IMG/VR virus record: IMGVR_UViG_3300025652_000697
Span: 1-20,850 of that record
Direction: 5' to 3' (one strand)
Source: a virus
DNA length: 20,850 bases
Shown: one piece after another, positions 6,323 through 15,375 of the stretch
How the letters are laid out: the number at the start of each line of letters is the position of its first letter
Position numbering within the stretch: position 1 is the stretch's first letter
Notes under the pieces: model-generated
What the model was told of the DNA's origin: nothing
Databases searched by the model: none
What the model saw: only the letters and a program-made list of their open reading frames with translations
Made by a program: the position numbers and the translations under genes

Positions 6323-6528
6323 CAATTAGGTTTAGTAGGCCATTCGCTACTATCTAAAAAAGGGTAAGATGAAATAGTTGTTGGCATATCTCTTATAGCT
6401 TGCCTGTAGGCAAGTTGTTCAGCAGTTGGTGTGCGGTCAGACAAACACCAATGGTCTGTTTCCGCAAGAGTAATAGCTCTTTCTCTTTTCATATCTATTG
6501 TCGCTCGTCGCGTTTGTTCATCACTCAT
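6322..6528 (-). CDS. Tail assembly chaperone-like protein (Phage_tail_APC type)
   Basis: The 68-residue soluble protein carries AETDHWCLSDRTPTAEQ, then YRQAIRDMP and a closing EWPTKP. This is the pattern of the short domain usually annotated as phage tail assembly chaperone and found just after tail fibre genes in many phages. It may help fold or trimerise the fibre encoded immediately upstream, although that activity has not been shown for most members. An AAGGAT site precedes the ATG at 6528, and the gap to the fibre stop is 20 bases. It is the first gene of the accessory block before the holin. Confidence 0.8.
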   Translation of the reverse strand: MSDEQTRRATIDMKRERAITLAETDHWCLSDRTPTAEQLAYRQAIRDMPTTISSYPFLDSSEWPTKPN

Positions 6529-6548
6529 TTTAAATCCTTACATATGTA

Positions 6549-9500
6549 TTAATAATAAATTCTAAGGCTACCGCTACCGCCGTAAGATGAGCTTCCACCG
6601 GGGTTGTGGCTACCTCCACCTCCACCACCGGGTACACTTCCATTTGCCCCTGTACCTGTGCCACCATTAGCACCGCCATTACCGCCATATGTAGAAGTAC
6701 CGCTATTTCGCGTTACGCTACTAATCCTAGAGCCGCCAGAAGCTCCTCCAAAGACACTGTTATTTTGATTAACTCCAGTGTGGCGATTTATATAAGAATA
6801 GTTGTACCCATAGCCATCGTGAGTATAGTAAAAAGCACCGCCATTTACTACTGCGGCGGCTGGTCCTATAAGGTTCATATCACCAGAGCTTATCATATTG
6901 TCAAAATCGCCTTCACGCTGATTTCTAGTTTGACTGCTAGTGCCACGTTCACCACCTCTTGCACGATATGTTCTACCCGATATAGTTATTTCGCTATTTC
7001 CACCATCCGTATATTCATAGCCACCGCTTCCTATACTGTAAGTAATACTGCTAGGTAAATGTTTCTTTTTAATATTAAAAATGACCGCCGCACCGCCAGT
7101 ACCACCACCAGCATTAGCACCATCACGACCACCGCCTCCACCGCCGCCTACAAGGTAAAATGTTACAAAGTCATCGTCGCCTATAGAGCTAGGTACACTC
7201 CAAGAAGAACCAGAAGTAAAGTTATGTTGAGGGCTACCCCAATTTACAGGGTCGGGTAAGCCACCGCCAGCAGTTGTCCATTGAGCTGTACCAGCAGATG
7301 AATACCCAAGTATTTGTCCAGATGCCCCACCGCTAGGGATATGGTTATTACCATTGCCTGTTGGGTGTGAGTAGTTATTAGCTGATGTTGCTATACCGTC
7401 TAACTTAGATTTAAGAGTAGTAGTGAAGTTCTTTTGAGTTAAGCCCCCATCACCCACAGAATAGGTTGTGTCAGTATTTACGACTGTTTCTGTAGCTGTC
7501 GCTAAACCAGTGACGTGTCCATATGCATCAAGTGTTACGTCTTGGATATATGTTCTGCCAGAGTTGTTTGAAGAACTCTGATTTGATGTATCATCATGGC
7601 TAATACTAATTGTAGTGTTTCCACTTTGGTTAGCTGTAAAAGTGCCTGACCCACCTAATGCACCAGTACCTTGTACTGTTAGTGTGCCATTACCAACTGA
7701 CACAGTGCCTGTTCCTACTGATTGAACATGCCCGTATGTATCAAAGGTAATATCTTGGATAAATGTATTTCCACTATTATCACTATTGCTAACACTACTT
7801 GTATCAGCATGGTTTAATGTTACATCACCAGTACCACCACCTGACAATCCAGAACCTGCAGTAATTGTTTGGTCATCTTTAGCACTGGCTTCTATTCCGT
7901 TAAGTTTAGTATGGTCAGCATCAGTAAATACATTAGAGTCACTAGCCGCTTCTACAGCTGCACGTATTTCTGCATTTGTTTGGTCTGCAGTAGCACCAGC
8001 TTCAATTCCAGCCAATTTACTTTCTTCTGCAGTCGTATAAGATGCTGTAGTATTCGCAAGAATAGCTGAGAATGCTTGTACGTTAGTACCTATTACTAGA
8101 CCTAGATTAGCTACTGCACCACTTGTAGATGCAACATCAGATAGGTTATTTGCACCAAACATAGCACCAGACAATGAAGCATACGCGGCAACCCATAGGC
8201 TACCATCATAAACCTTCATGATGTCGTCGGTAGTGTTATAGTACAATGCACCAGAAATCAGACTGTCACCATCATTATCAACAGTTACATCTGCGCTCTT
8301 CTGTCCTAAATACCTATCGTCAAATGAATCTAATGCAGCTAAAGCCGCATCCTTTGAGGCTTGCGCTGATGTGGCTGAAGTAGCCGCATTGGTTGCAGAT
8401 GTACTTGCTTCATTTGCTTTTGTAGTAGCTGTAGATGCAGATGTACTTGCATTAGTTGCAGATGTAGCCGCTTCAGATGCTTTTGTTGTTGCAGTTGTAG
8501 CTGAATTAGAGGCTTCAGTTGCTTTAGTTGTAGCAGTTGATGCTGAAGTTGAGGCACTTGAAGCTGAATTTGATGCAGCTGTTGCACTTGCCCCTGCATT
8601 TGTCTCTGCAGTTTCTGCATTGGTTTCTGCAGTTTCTGATGCAGTTTTTGCTGTCTGAGCATCGTTCTTGTGAGACAATGCTGTAGCCGCACTTGCAGAT
8701 GCTTCGCTTGCTTTAGTTGTAGCAGTGGATGCAGAGTTAGCTGAAGCAGTGGCACTATTAGCACTGGCAGTTGCACTTGTTGCACTTTCAGTAGCTTTTG
8801 TGGTTGCAGTTGCAGATGAAGTAGATGCCTCACTTGCCTTTGTTGTAGCCGTTGATGCACTTGTAGCTGCATTTGTTTCACTTGTTGCAGCATTTGTTTC
8901 TGAAGTTGCCGCATTAGTTGCTGATGTAGCTGCAGCATTCTTTGAACTTAAAGCATTTGTCTCAGAGGTAGCCGCTGCACTTTGCGATGCTGATGCCTCA
9001 GATGCTTTTGTTGTAGCTGTAGTTGCAGAGTTTGCACTATTTGTTGCACTCGTTGCTGAATTATTTGCTGAAGTTAAGGCTTCTGCTGCTTTTGTGGTTG
9101 CAGTTGTAGCACTTCCACTCGCACCTGAAGCACTTGAAGAACTTGCCGATGCACTATTTGCAGAAGCTGTAGCACTGTTTGAAGCATTAGTTTCCGATGT
9201 ACTTGCATTAGTTTCTGAGGTTGCCGCAGCATTTTTAGATGCTAATGAAGCTGCTGCACTTGCAGAACTTTCACTAGCCTTAGTTGTTGATATTGTTGCT
9301 TGTGCTGTGGCTGTATTAGCAGAGACAACTGCTTCAGCCGCTTTAGTCGTTGCAGTTGCAGCGTTTGTATCTGCAGTCAGCACTTCAGCCATGTTAGTTG
9401 CTACTGAATTTACATTATTAGTATTGCCAGCAACCGTTGTTACATTAGCCGCAATACCTGCCACAGTATTAACATCATCAATATTTGCGTTGATTGTGGC

Positions 9501-9818
9501 GATAGCACTATCTGCTCTATCCCTACTTTCCTCAGCAATAAGTCTATTTTGCTGGTGAGCCAAGTCCAAGTCAGCTTCAAATAGTGTTGAACCGTCAGTG
9601 AAATCTACAAGAGCATTCAATGGTGTTACACGCTTAATAATAACTTTAGCACCAGATGCTGGTGTTGCGGCTATATTAATCGTTGTTGAATTCAAAAATG
9701 TAAAAGTTGGAGTTGCTCCATTTACGGTTACAACTACGTCTGCTTGATTTATATATGTGAACGGGATTTGGAACTGGTTTGTCGACCCGTCAGCGACATA
9801 GTTTACAATGGATGCCAT
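6549..9818 (-). CDS. Tail fibre, T7 gp17-type N-terminus with long repeat shaft and glycine-rich tip
   Basis: This is the receptor-binding fibre, 1089 residues against about 550 in T7. Residues 1-145 match the T7 fibre base that docks on the tail (MASIVNYVADGSTNQFQIPF; LDLAHQQNRLIAEE). Residues 150-490 are a low-complexity Ala/Ser/Thr/Asn repeat built on ATTKASEAS and ATSETNA units. Residues 500-850 look like a fibre shaft, with three KLxGI motifs (near 601, 638, 805) and a duplicated IQD-x-T-x-D-x-YGHV module (687-698 and 758-769). Residues 885-1089 are rich in glycine runs (VGGGGGGG at 890; PGGGGGG at 1063) and aromatic residues, like glycine-rich adhesin tips. The AGGAG site at 9825-9829 fixes the start. 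The downstream half probably sets host range. Confidence 0.93.
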   Translation of the reverse strand: MASIVNYVADGSTNQFQIPFTYINQADVVVTVNGATPTFTFLNSTTINIAATPASGAKVIIKRVTPLNALVDFTDGSTLFEADLDLAHQQNRLIAEESRDRADSAIATINANIDDVNTVAGIAANVTTVAGNTNNVNSVATNMAEVLTADTNAATATTKAAEAVVSANTATAQATISTTKASESSASAAASLASKNAAATSETNASTSETNASNSATASANSASASSSSASGASGSATTATTKAAEALTSANNSATSATNSANSATTATTKASEASASQSAAATSETNALSSKNAAATSATNAATSETNAATSETNAATSASTATTKASEASTSSATATTKATESATSATASANSATASANSASTATTKASEASASAATALSHKNDAQTAKTASETAETNAETAETNAGASATAASNSASSASTSASTATTKATEASNSATTATTKASEAATSATNASTSASTATTKANEASTSATNAATSATSAQASKDAALAALDSFDDRYLGQKSADVTVDNDGDSLISGALYYNTTDDIMKVYDGSLWVAAYASLSGAMFGANNLSDVASTSGAVANLGLVIGTNVQAFSAILANTTASYTTAEESKLAGIEAGATADQTNAEIRAAVEAASDSNVFTDADHTKLNGIEASAKDDQTITAGSGLSGGGTGDVTLNHADTSSVSNSDNSGNTFIQDITFDTYGHVQSVGTGTVSVGNGTLTVQGTGALGGSGTFTANQSGNTTISISHDDTSNQSSSNNSGRTYIQDVTLDAYGHVTGLATATETVVNTDTTYSVGDGGLTQKNFTTTLKSKLDGIATSANNYSHPTGNGNNHIPSGGASGQILGYSSAGTAQWTTAGGGLPDPVNWGSPQHNFTSGSSWSVPSSIGDDDFVTFYLVGGGGGGGRDGANAGGGTGGAAVIFNIKKKHLPSSITYSIGSGGYEYTDGGNSEITISGRTYRARGGERGTSSQTRNQREGDFDNMISSGDMNLIGPAAAVVNGGAFYYTHDGYGYNYSYINRHTGVNQNNSVFGGASGGSRISSVTRNSGTSTYGGNGGANGGTGTGANGSVPGGGGGGSHNPGGSSSYGGSGSLRIYY
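8349..9371 (-). repeat. Degenerate tandem repeats coding the fibre shaft
   Basis: About 340 codons (fibre residues 150-490) of short units in Ala, Ser, Thr, Asn, Glu and Lys, with recurring words TTKASEAS, TSETNA and SANSAT. On the plus strand the same DNA reads as repeated GCTTTTGTTGTAGC-like words. Near-identical stretches recur at spacings of tens of bases, so the region can slip or recombine in frame and is prone to misassembly with short reads. Confidence 0.85.
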
Positions 9819-9836
9819 CCATATCTCCTATGTTAG

Positions 9837-9858
9837 AAAAAGCCCCGCCGAAGCGGGG
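9837..9858 (-). terminator. Rho-independent terminator between the gp16-like gene and the tail fibre
   Basis: The minus-strand RNA forms CCCCGC-UUCG-GCGGGG (9843-9858), a perfect six-base GC stem with the very stable UUCG loop. It is followed by C and five U (9837-9841). It lies in the 48-base gap after the gp16-like stop and before the fibre gene, so it would reduce or process transcripts before fibre and lysis genes. Confidence 0.9.
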
Positions 9859-9866
9859 TAAATAGT

Positions 9867-12800
9867 TTAATCAGATATTGAAGTTATTAAGGGGTCAGAT
9901 TGTCGACCTGCCTTAGATAGGCTTCTGGAACGTCTGTTAAGAGCAACAGCCTTTTGAAGTTCAGGATATTCCCTAAACAACTGGTACTTTGCTTTACGTT
10001 TTGCGAGTTGAATATAAACATTCAAATGCTTTACACGCCCATCATCTGAAGAACGAGTTTGATTAATTTCTGCCATATCCGCTAACCGCGCATATCGCTT
10101 TGATTTAATTTGTTTATCTAAGGTTTGTATTAGATTTTTGCGACCTGATACATTAATTGAACCTACTAACTCATTGAATCTTTGATATTGTTTTGCAGAT
10201 AGCTGTACGTCACCGATGGTTTTCTGCGGCCCTACAAATGGATGACTTAACTTGCGTAGCTCCGTATATACGTCTGCTGCTACGTGTTGTTCTGCATCCA
10301 ATTTCTTCTGCCTGATGAACCCAAGTTTATACTGTGGCAAATCTATCGCTTCACCTGTTAGCCAATCATGCTTAACAGCTGATGCATCCATGCCATATAT
10401 TCTTGATTTAACCTTGTCAGTAAATGTACGCAGTTCCGTCATTTGCCCATTAAGGTTCTTGTTCATTTCATATGACAAACTTGAATAAGGTATTGCTGAA
10501 GCAAGCCTATATTCCAATGTATTAGCAACTTTCTTTCCTGATGTATTACCATCAAGCAGTTTCATCGTATCATTCAACGACATCATATATGTTTTAGACA
10601 TGACGTTGTTGGCAAATGCCCCTGCTACCATACCAACTAAATCAGTTAGCTCTGCATCAGGTTCATCCATATGCTCAATCATCTCATAAATATCACCTAC
10701 GATACCAAAGACCATTCCATGTGGGTCTAATCGCTTTAGCTCAAGCCACTCTGGGCTTTCGTTTGTACCAACATTGATTGAATAAGGATGCCAATCAGGT
10801 GATGCATTCCATAGCTTTGCTTCATTTGTGTCAGTCGTATAAGATGGGCCACCTCCAGTAATCTTACCATTCATGGCTAAATTCATTGCATATGCAGTAA
10901 ATCCAGCACCTAAAGTAAGATTGCCCCAAATCATTGCTTTTTCATCAGGTGTACCGTTTCTAATAAGTTCACGCTGACGTTTCATAGCAAAGTTTAAAAT
11001 AGGTAACCGTTCAAATGATACCCTTAGAATGTTCGTTGGAGTTTGGATAAAAGGCATAACCTGCCGTAATGCAGGGAATTTATTAACGACCTGCTGTAGT
11101 TGTGCAGTGAACGTGCCACTTCTAAGAGGTGTAGTGAATGTTGTCTCACGAGCCTCATCAAGTGCTTTGAGTGCTGTTTCACTTGTATGATTATATGACC
11201 CAGTATTTTGTCTAATAAATTCAGCTTTTGACGCTTCATCATCTAACACCTTACCTTCTTTGACCATTTTCTCCCATTTTTCAGCTAGGTTTTCTTTTGT
11301 ATTGATAGCCTTGCCTACTTCACCACTGATATATTCATCCTTGGTTTTATATCCAAGAGCGTTCAATTCATCTCCATCCATCCTTCGCGCTTGCGCTGTA
11401 ACCATAGATTTTAGACGTGAACGGAATATTAGTTGCTTAAAGAACTCATCTTCAGCTGTAAGTGTACGCCCTGATAGCGTTACGGCTTTACCTAGAAAGT
11501 TTATACTTCCACCAACAATACCACCTTTGTCAGATGTAATTGCACGTTTTGGCCCTACACTAGGGTCAAACTTAGTAGCAGTATCAAGAACACCCTCACC
11601 TTGATAGAATGAGCGAAACGTATTTGCTATTGCACTATCATCACCTTGGAAACCAAGTGTTCCAACATACTTCATAGACTCAAGAACTTCATTGAGTAGA
11701 TAAACATATTGCCTAACACCTTCTTCAGCAACTTGCATATTGCCTGTTAAGACACCTCCAACACTTCTTATTGCAGGTCTTGCTAAGAGGTTGAATGTGT
11801 TTGAACCAAGGTTCACGAAATGTGTACGTGGGCCAGACAGTATAGCATTAATCCATACTTCATTTATGACCCCTAACACCTTATTATAGTTTGCTTTTTC
11901 TATAAGTTTAGCTTGCGCAGCTGGATTACCTTTAGCACCTTGTATTTGCTTTGCCAGCTTCTTAACTGCCATTGAGCCACCAAATTGTACCAATCTATCT
12001 AAGGCTAAATCATCTAATGCATCTGCAGTTCTAATACGTCCAGCTGAGACAGCACGAGCCGTTGCTGTTTGAATACCCTTAACAGCCATTTGAACATCAG
12101 CATGTACCTTCATTAAGTCGACTAACTGTCTTTCAATTGCAGTGTTTGTATCACCTGTACGCTGCATCTTTGTTATTATGTCTGCCAATTGATTAATTCT
12201 GCGACCAGTTGATTGTAATATCATTTTACCTGACACAATCTTTTGTGCGCTGTCTGTGGTGATTTTTGCAGCATCTAGGTAGGTTTTACCTATATCTGTA
12301 GGCTTACCCCCTGTTAACTCTGCTACTTGTTCAACCGAGTCATTATAGACTTGTTCAAGCGTTTCTTTTTTATCTAACCCTAAACTTTTAGCAACATTTC
12401 CTGATGACAGTTGTGCCTGTACGCTTTCCATAATTTTAAATGCGTCAGGTGGCCCATCCATTTTTTCAAAATTAAATAGACCCATATCGTTACCATCAGC
12501 ATCTAATGTACCTATCGGTACGACCTCACCTTTTACTCTGACTTTATTTATAGTCTTACGAACAAAGTCAGGATTAATAAGAGCTGAAGGTGCTTTTGGT
12601 TGCTTTGGTGCAGTCGTCTTAACTTTGGGGGGTTTTGCATCTGCCTTTACCACTACTGGTTCTACATCTGCATCAACCTCAAGTTCACTCTCTGGCTTAA
12701 TACTTGTCTCTGCATCTGCAATTTCTGCCAATGTTTCATCAGATACCACGCCATTTTCTTCAATTTCAACTTTTGCCTTACGAGAACCACGAGCAAGTCT

Positions 12801-13577
12801 AATTATGCCTACAACGCTTTCTACACCTAAACCTAAGATACCACCTTCTACAGAGTTTCTAAGCCTGTTTGCCCATTCGTCATCATTAGCATCAGTGGCT
12901 AATGCCTCATTTAAATATGGGACTGCCCAGTCATTATCAACTAGCCAATTTGAAATGTTTGCATCATATGGGTCAAAGGCTGTTGCATCTGCTACAGCAC
13001 CAATACCTATACTTCTTGCAAGACTTTTGCCGCCTCCAAGCGCATAAAATGATGTGGCAAACTGTGAGATGCCTTTAACGATACTACCAGCAGCCGTTTC
13101 TGGTTCTGATATAAGGTCTATATTTTCTACAGCACTTGTTATGAAATCTTGACCTAGTTTGTCTTTATTGGCGACAACTTTCTCTCTGTCATAATAAGTA
13201 GGTATAAGACTATCTGCCTTGCCGTCATTATCATTATCTTCCCAAACAAGTCGTCCAGTATTGAATTTATCTTCAAGAAACTCACCTGCACTATTAATTG
13301 TTTGTGCGGTTTCATTGATTGCTGTCTCTACGCCATCAGCAAGACCAATACCCATATCTTTAACGGTATTAAACACGTTACCTAACATACTTGTTTCTTC
13401 TACAGGCGCAGGTAACTCATATGTATCTGTTATGACTTTCTCTGCAGAACCAGCACCATATATCTTTTCAAAGGTAGGAACTGAACCAGCTCCACCTTTT
13501 ATGAGAATATCTTTGGCTCGTTGTAGCTCTTCTGGATTTTTGAGGATTTTAAACTCTTGCACATTTTCATCTGCCAT
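9867..13577 (-). CDS. Large internal virion / DNA ejection protein (T7 gp16 position)
   Basis: At 1236 residues this is the largest product and lies just before the fibre, where T7 has gene 16. In T7 that protein is ejected first and builds the channel across the envelope. The motifs RLRNSVEGGILGLG (about 238-251) and LSGPRTHFVNLGSN (about 575-590) recur in large ejection proteins of podoviruses. A Pro/Lys/Val-rich linker lies at about 290-330. A hydrophobic stretch near residue 895 (FTAYAMNLAMNG) could touch membrane. I do not see the N-terminal lytic transglycosylase signature of T7 gp16. An EF-hand-like DNDNDGKAD loop occurs at 114-122. Its ATG overlaps the gp15-like stop by one base. Function is by position and motifs. 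Confidence 0.85.
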   Translation of the reverse strand: MADENVQEFKILKNPEELQRAKDILIKGGAGSVPTFEKIYGAGSAEKVITDTYELPAPVEETSMLGNVFNTVKDMGIGLADGVETAINETAQTINSAGEFLEDKFNTGRLVWEDNDNDGKADSLIPTYYDREKVVANKDKLGQDFITSAVENIDLISEPETAAGSIVKGISQFATSFYALGGGKSLARSIGIGAVADATAFDPYDANISNWLVDNDWAVPYLNEALATDANDDEWANRLRNSVEGGILGLGVESVVGIIRLARGSRKAKVEIEENGVVSDETLAEIADAETSIKPESELEVDADVEPVVVKADAKPPKVKTTAPKQPKAPSALINPDFVRKTINKVRVKGEVVPIGTLDADGNDMGLFNFEKMDGPPDAFKIMESVQAQLSSGNVAKSLGLDKKETLEQVYNDSVEQVAELTGGKPTDIGKTYLDAAKITTDSAQKIVSGKMILQSTGRRINQLADIITKMQRTGDTNTAIERQLVDLMKVHADVQMAVKGIQTATARAVSAGRIRTADALDDLALDRLVQFGGSMAVKKLAKQIQGAKGNPAAQAKLIEKANYNKVLGVINEVWINAILSGPRTHFVNLGSNTFNLLARPAIRSVGGVLTGNMQVAEEGVRQYVYLLNEVLESMKYVGTLGFQGDDSAIANTFRSFYQGEGVLDTATKFDPSVGPKRAITSDKGGIVGGSINFLGKAVTLSGRTLTAEDEFFKQLIFRSRLKSMVTAQARRMDGDELNALGYKTKDEYISGEVGKAINTKENLAEKWEKMVKEGKVLDDEASKAEFIRQNTGSYNHTSETALKALDEARETTFTTPLRSGTFTAQLQQVVNKFPALRQVMPFIQTPTNILRVSFERLPILNFAMKRQRELIRNGTPDEKAMIWGNLTLGAGFTAYAMNLAMNGKITGGGPSYTTDTNEAKLWNASPDWHPYSINVGTNESPEWLELKRLDPHGMVFGIVGDIYEMIEHMDEPDAELTDLVGMVAGAFANNVMSKTYMMSLNDTMKLLDGNTSGKKVANTLEYRLASAIPYSSLSYEMNKNLNGQMTELRTFTDKVKSRIYGMDASAVKHDWLTGEAIDLPQYKLGFIRQKKLDAEQHVAADVYTELRKLSHPFVGPQKTIGDVQLSAKQYQRFNELVGSINVSGRKNLIQTLDKQIKSKRYARLADMAEINQTRSSDDGRVKHLNVYIQLAKRKAKYQLFREYPELQKAVALNRRSRSLSKAGRQSDPLITSISD

Positions 13578-15364
13578 TAGTTAACCCCCTCTATTTGGTT
13601 TAGCATTTCGTCTGTTGTTAATGATGTTCCGCCAGCATTTGATTGTGATGCATCAATAATTTCTTGTGCGAGAGCTGCAGCTGCTTCATCATCTGCAAGC
13701 ATTTGCGCCGTAGCATCAAAGTCATCTTCATTTGTCATTTGTTCAGATAAGGCAGCACCTGCGTCATCTAATGGAATGAAAGACCTTTCAGTTAATATTG
13801 CAGCATCTTGTGCAATTTTATACTGAACGGCATCTGTGAACATTGCATCTGGATTAGCCTGTTTCCAAATGACTTTTTGTTCCATGTAATTTTTATCAAA
13901 CATATTACTGGCATTTCGAACTTTTAAATCACCAGTGATGTCAAATGTATTTAGGCCACCAATAGCTTTTAAAAGAGTACCTTTTACAGTTTTAGATGGT
14001 GAATTTGGCGTTAAGAAATCAAGGCTTTCACCTGTTCCATAAACAGTTTTCCACTGACTAAGCAGCGTTGTTGAATCTTTTGGGTCGATAACATCATCTT
14101 CAACAGCCGTTGTAAGTAATTGATATACATCAGTTATGCTAGATTCAGATGCAAGCTGTGACATGACAGCTGCAAATGCGTCATCTTTATCACCTCTGTT
14201 TTCAGCACCGACCTTGGCTTGCGCCTGTCGAAACTTAACTAGGGTTCTATAAAGACTAGAAGCATCACTGTTACCTTGTTGTCCTGATTTCATCAGCTCA
14301 ACCATGACAGCATCAACCTGACCGTTTAGTTCTACTAATTTCTCAGGTGTAATATTTGATACTGTGGATTGTATAATTAGACTTGTGATGTCAGTCTCTG
14401 CATTCGCAACAAACTTCTTCTGTTGTAGAGCGAGTGCCTTACCTGCTGCCACTTCTTCATTAGCAATAATCGTTGATATATTAGCACGAGCATCAAAAAC
14501 AGCTTCACGAGCCGCAATACTTCCACCCAACTTACCAGTTCCTGTTACAACACTGTCTAGTACATCAAGAACATCTGGGTCTTTCAACTCATAGGCTGAC
14601 AATACAATGGCATCAATTATAGTCTTATTGACCTTCTCTCTGTCCATTCCATCTATTTCAGCAAGTTTGGCTTTGTTGTTTAGCCATTTAGCCATGCCAT
14701 CTGCTTTGATTGTACGCTCTATATCAGTGTCATCTTCTAAGAACATTGCATCTGCATATGTGCTTATTTCATTTGTCCATGCAGCATAGTTTTGGTCTTT
14801 CTGCCATGCCACGTTTTTTTCAGTCCAAGATTGACGGAATGCTTCATTTGCTTTTGATGCTGCGCCTGAGAAATACTCAGCCACTTCAAGATTTTCATAA
14901 TCATCAAGACCATTGTTTTCTTGGAAATCTGTATAAAATTTATTCGTAAACTCTGAGATGCTTTCAGGATTACCATTCTTATAAAGTTCTTGGTTATCTA
15001 AAGCATTGCTGAGTTCATTTGTATATCGTGCGCCCATCGCATTGAGATGTGATACTCTGTACCCTTTTCTCAGATATGGACTTGCACCTTCTTCAATAAG
15101 ACCATCCTTAACGGCTTGTCCCATTTCAATACGGTTTTTGTTGTAAAGTGTTACGCCTTCAGCATATTCAGCATCTGCCCTTCTCTCTTCTTCTCTTTGA
15201 AGTGCGGGAACAGCTTTCTTTTCAAGATTACTTAATAATTTGGCTAATCCTTCAAGTGGACTTTTGTCTACAACAGCACGAACATATGTATCTACAGGAC
15301 GTGCAGTCGCTGCTACTGTGGGCAATTGGTTCTCGAACGGGTTTCCGACTACTCTTCTAGCCAT
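13577..15364 (-). CDS. Internal virion protein (T7 gp15 position)
   Basis: The 595-residue, mostly helical soluble protein starts MARRVVGNPFENQLP and has a basic and acidic helical region (LEKKAVPALQREEERRADAEYAEG) at about 48-71 near its N-terminus. The C-terminus is acidic and Ala-rich. In T7 this position encodes gp15, part of the inner core stack that is ejected to form the periplasmic channel. T7 gp15 is longer (about 750 residues). The assignment comes mainly from gene order between gp14-like and gp16-like genes. AGGGG lies a few bases before the ATG. The stop and the next start overlap as TAATG. Confidence 0.82.
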   Translation of the reverse strand: MARRVVGNPFENQLPTVAATARPVDTYVRAVVDKSPLEGLAKLLSNLEKKAVPALQREEERRADAEYAEGVTLYNKNRIEMGQAVKDGLIEEGASPYLRKGYRVSHLNAMGARYTNELSNALDNQELYKNGNPESISEFTNKFYTDFQENNGLDDYENLEVAEYFSGAASKANEAFRQSWTEKNVAWQKDQNYAAWTNEISTYADAMFLEDDTDIERTIKADGMAKWLNNKAKLAEIDGMDREKVNKTIIDAIVLSAYELKDPDVLDVLDSVVTGTGKLGGSIAAREAVFDARANISTIIANEEVAAGKALALQQKKFVANAETDITSLIIQSTVSNITPEKLVELNGQVDAVMVELMKSGQQGNSDASSLYRTLVKFRQAQAKVGAENRGDKDDAFAAVMSQLASESSITDVYQLLTTAVEDDVIDPKDSTTLLSQWKTVYGTGESLDFLTPNSPSKTVKGTLLKAIGGLNTFDITGDLKVRNASNMFDKNYMEQKVIWKQANPDAMFTDAVQYKIAQDAAILTERSFIPLDDAGAALSEQMTNEDDFDATAQMLADDEAAAALAQEIIDASQSNAGGTSLTTDEMLNQIEGVN

Positions 15365-15375
15365 TAATTATACCC

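Noticed and set aside
8339-8938. Gln/Leu-rich 199-codon frame on the same strand as the fibre
   Set aside because: It is the shifted reading of the same repeats (GCA/ACA-type codons read as CAG/CTT) inside a clearly coding frame.
8371-9558. Long plus-strand open frames (95 and 277 residues) rich in Ala and Val, antisense to the fibre repeats
   Set aside because: They are the complement of the repetitive Ala/Ser/Thr codons, which rarely give stops in that frame. The composition is monotonous and there is no independent ribosome-binding signal.
12600-13584. Plus-strand frames of 76-140 codons opposite the large ejection protein gene
   Set aside because: They lie wholly opposite a clear long coding frame, with no ribosome-binding sites and no recognisable features.
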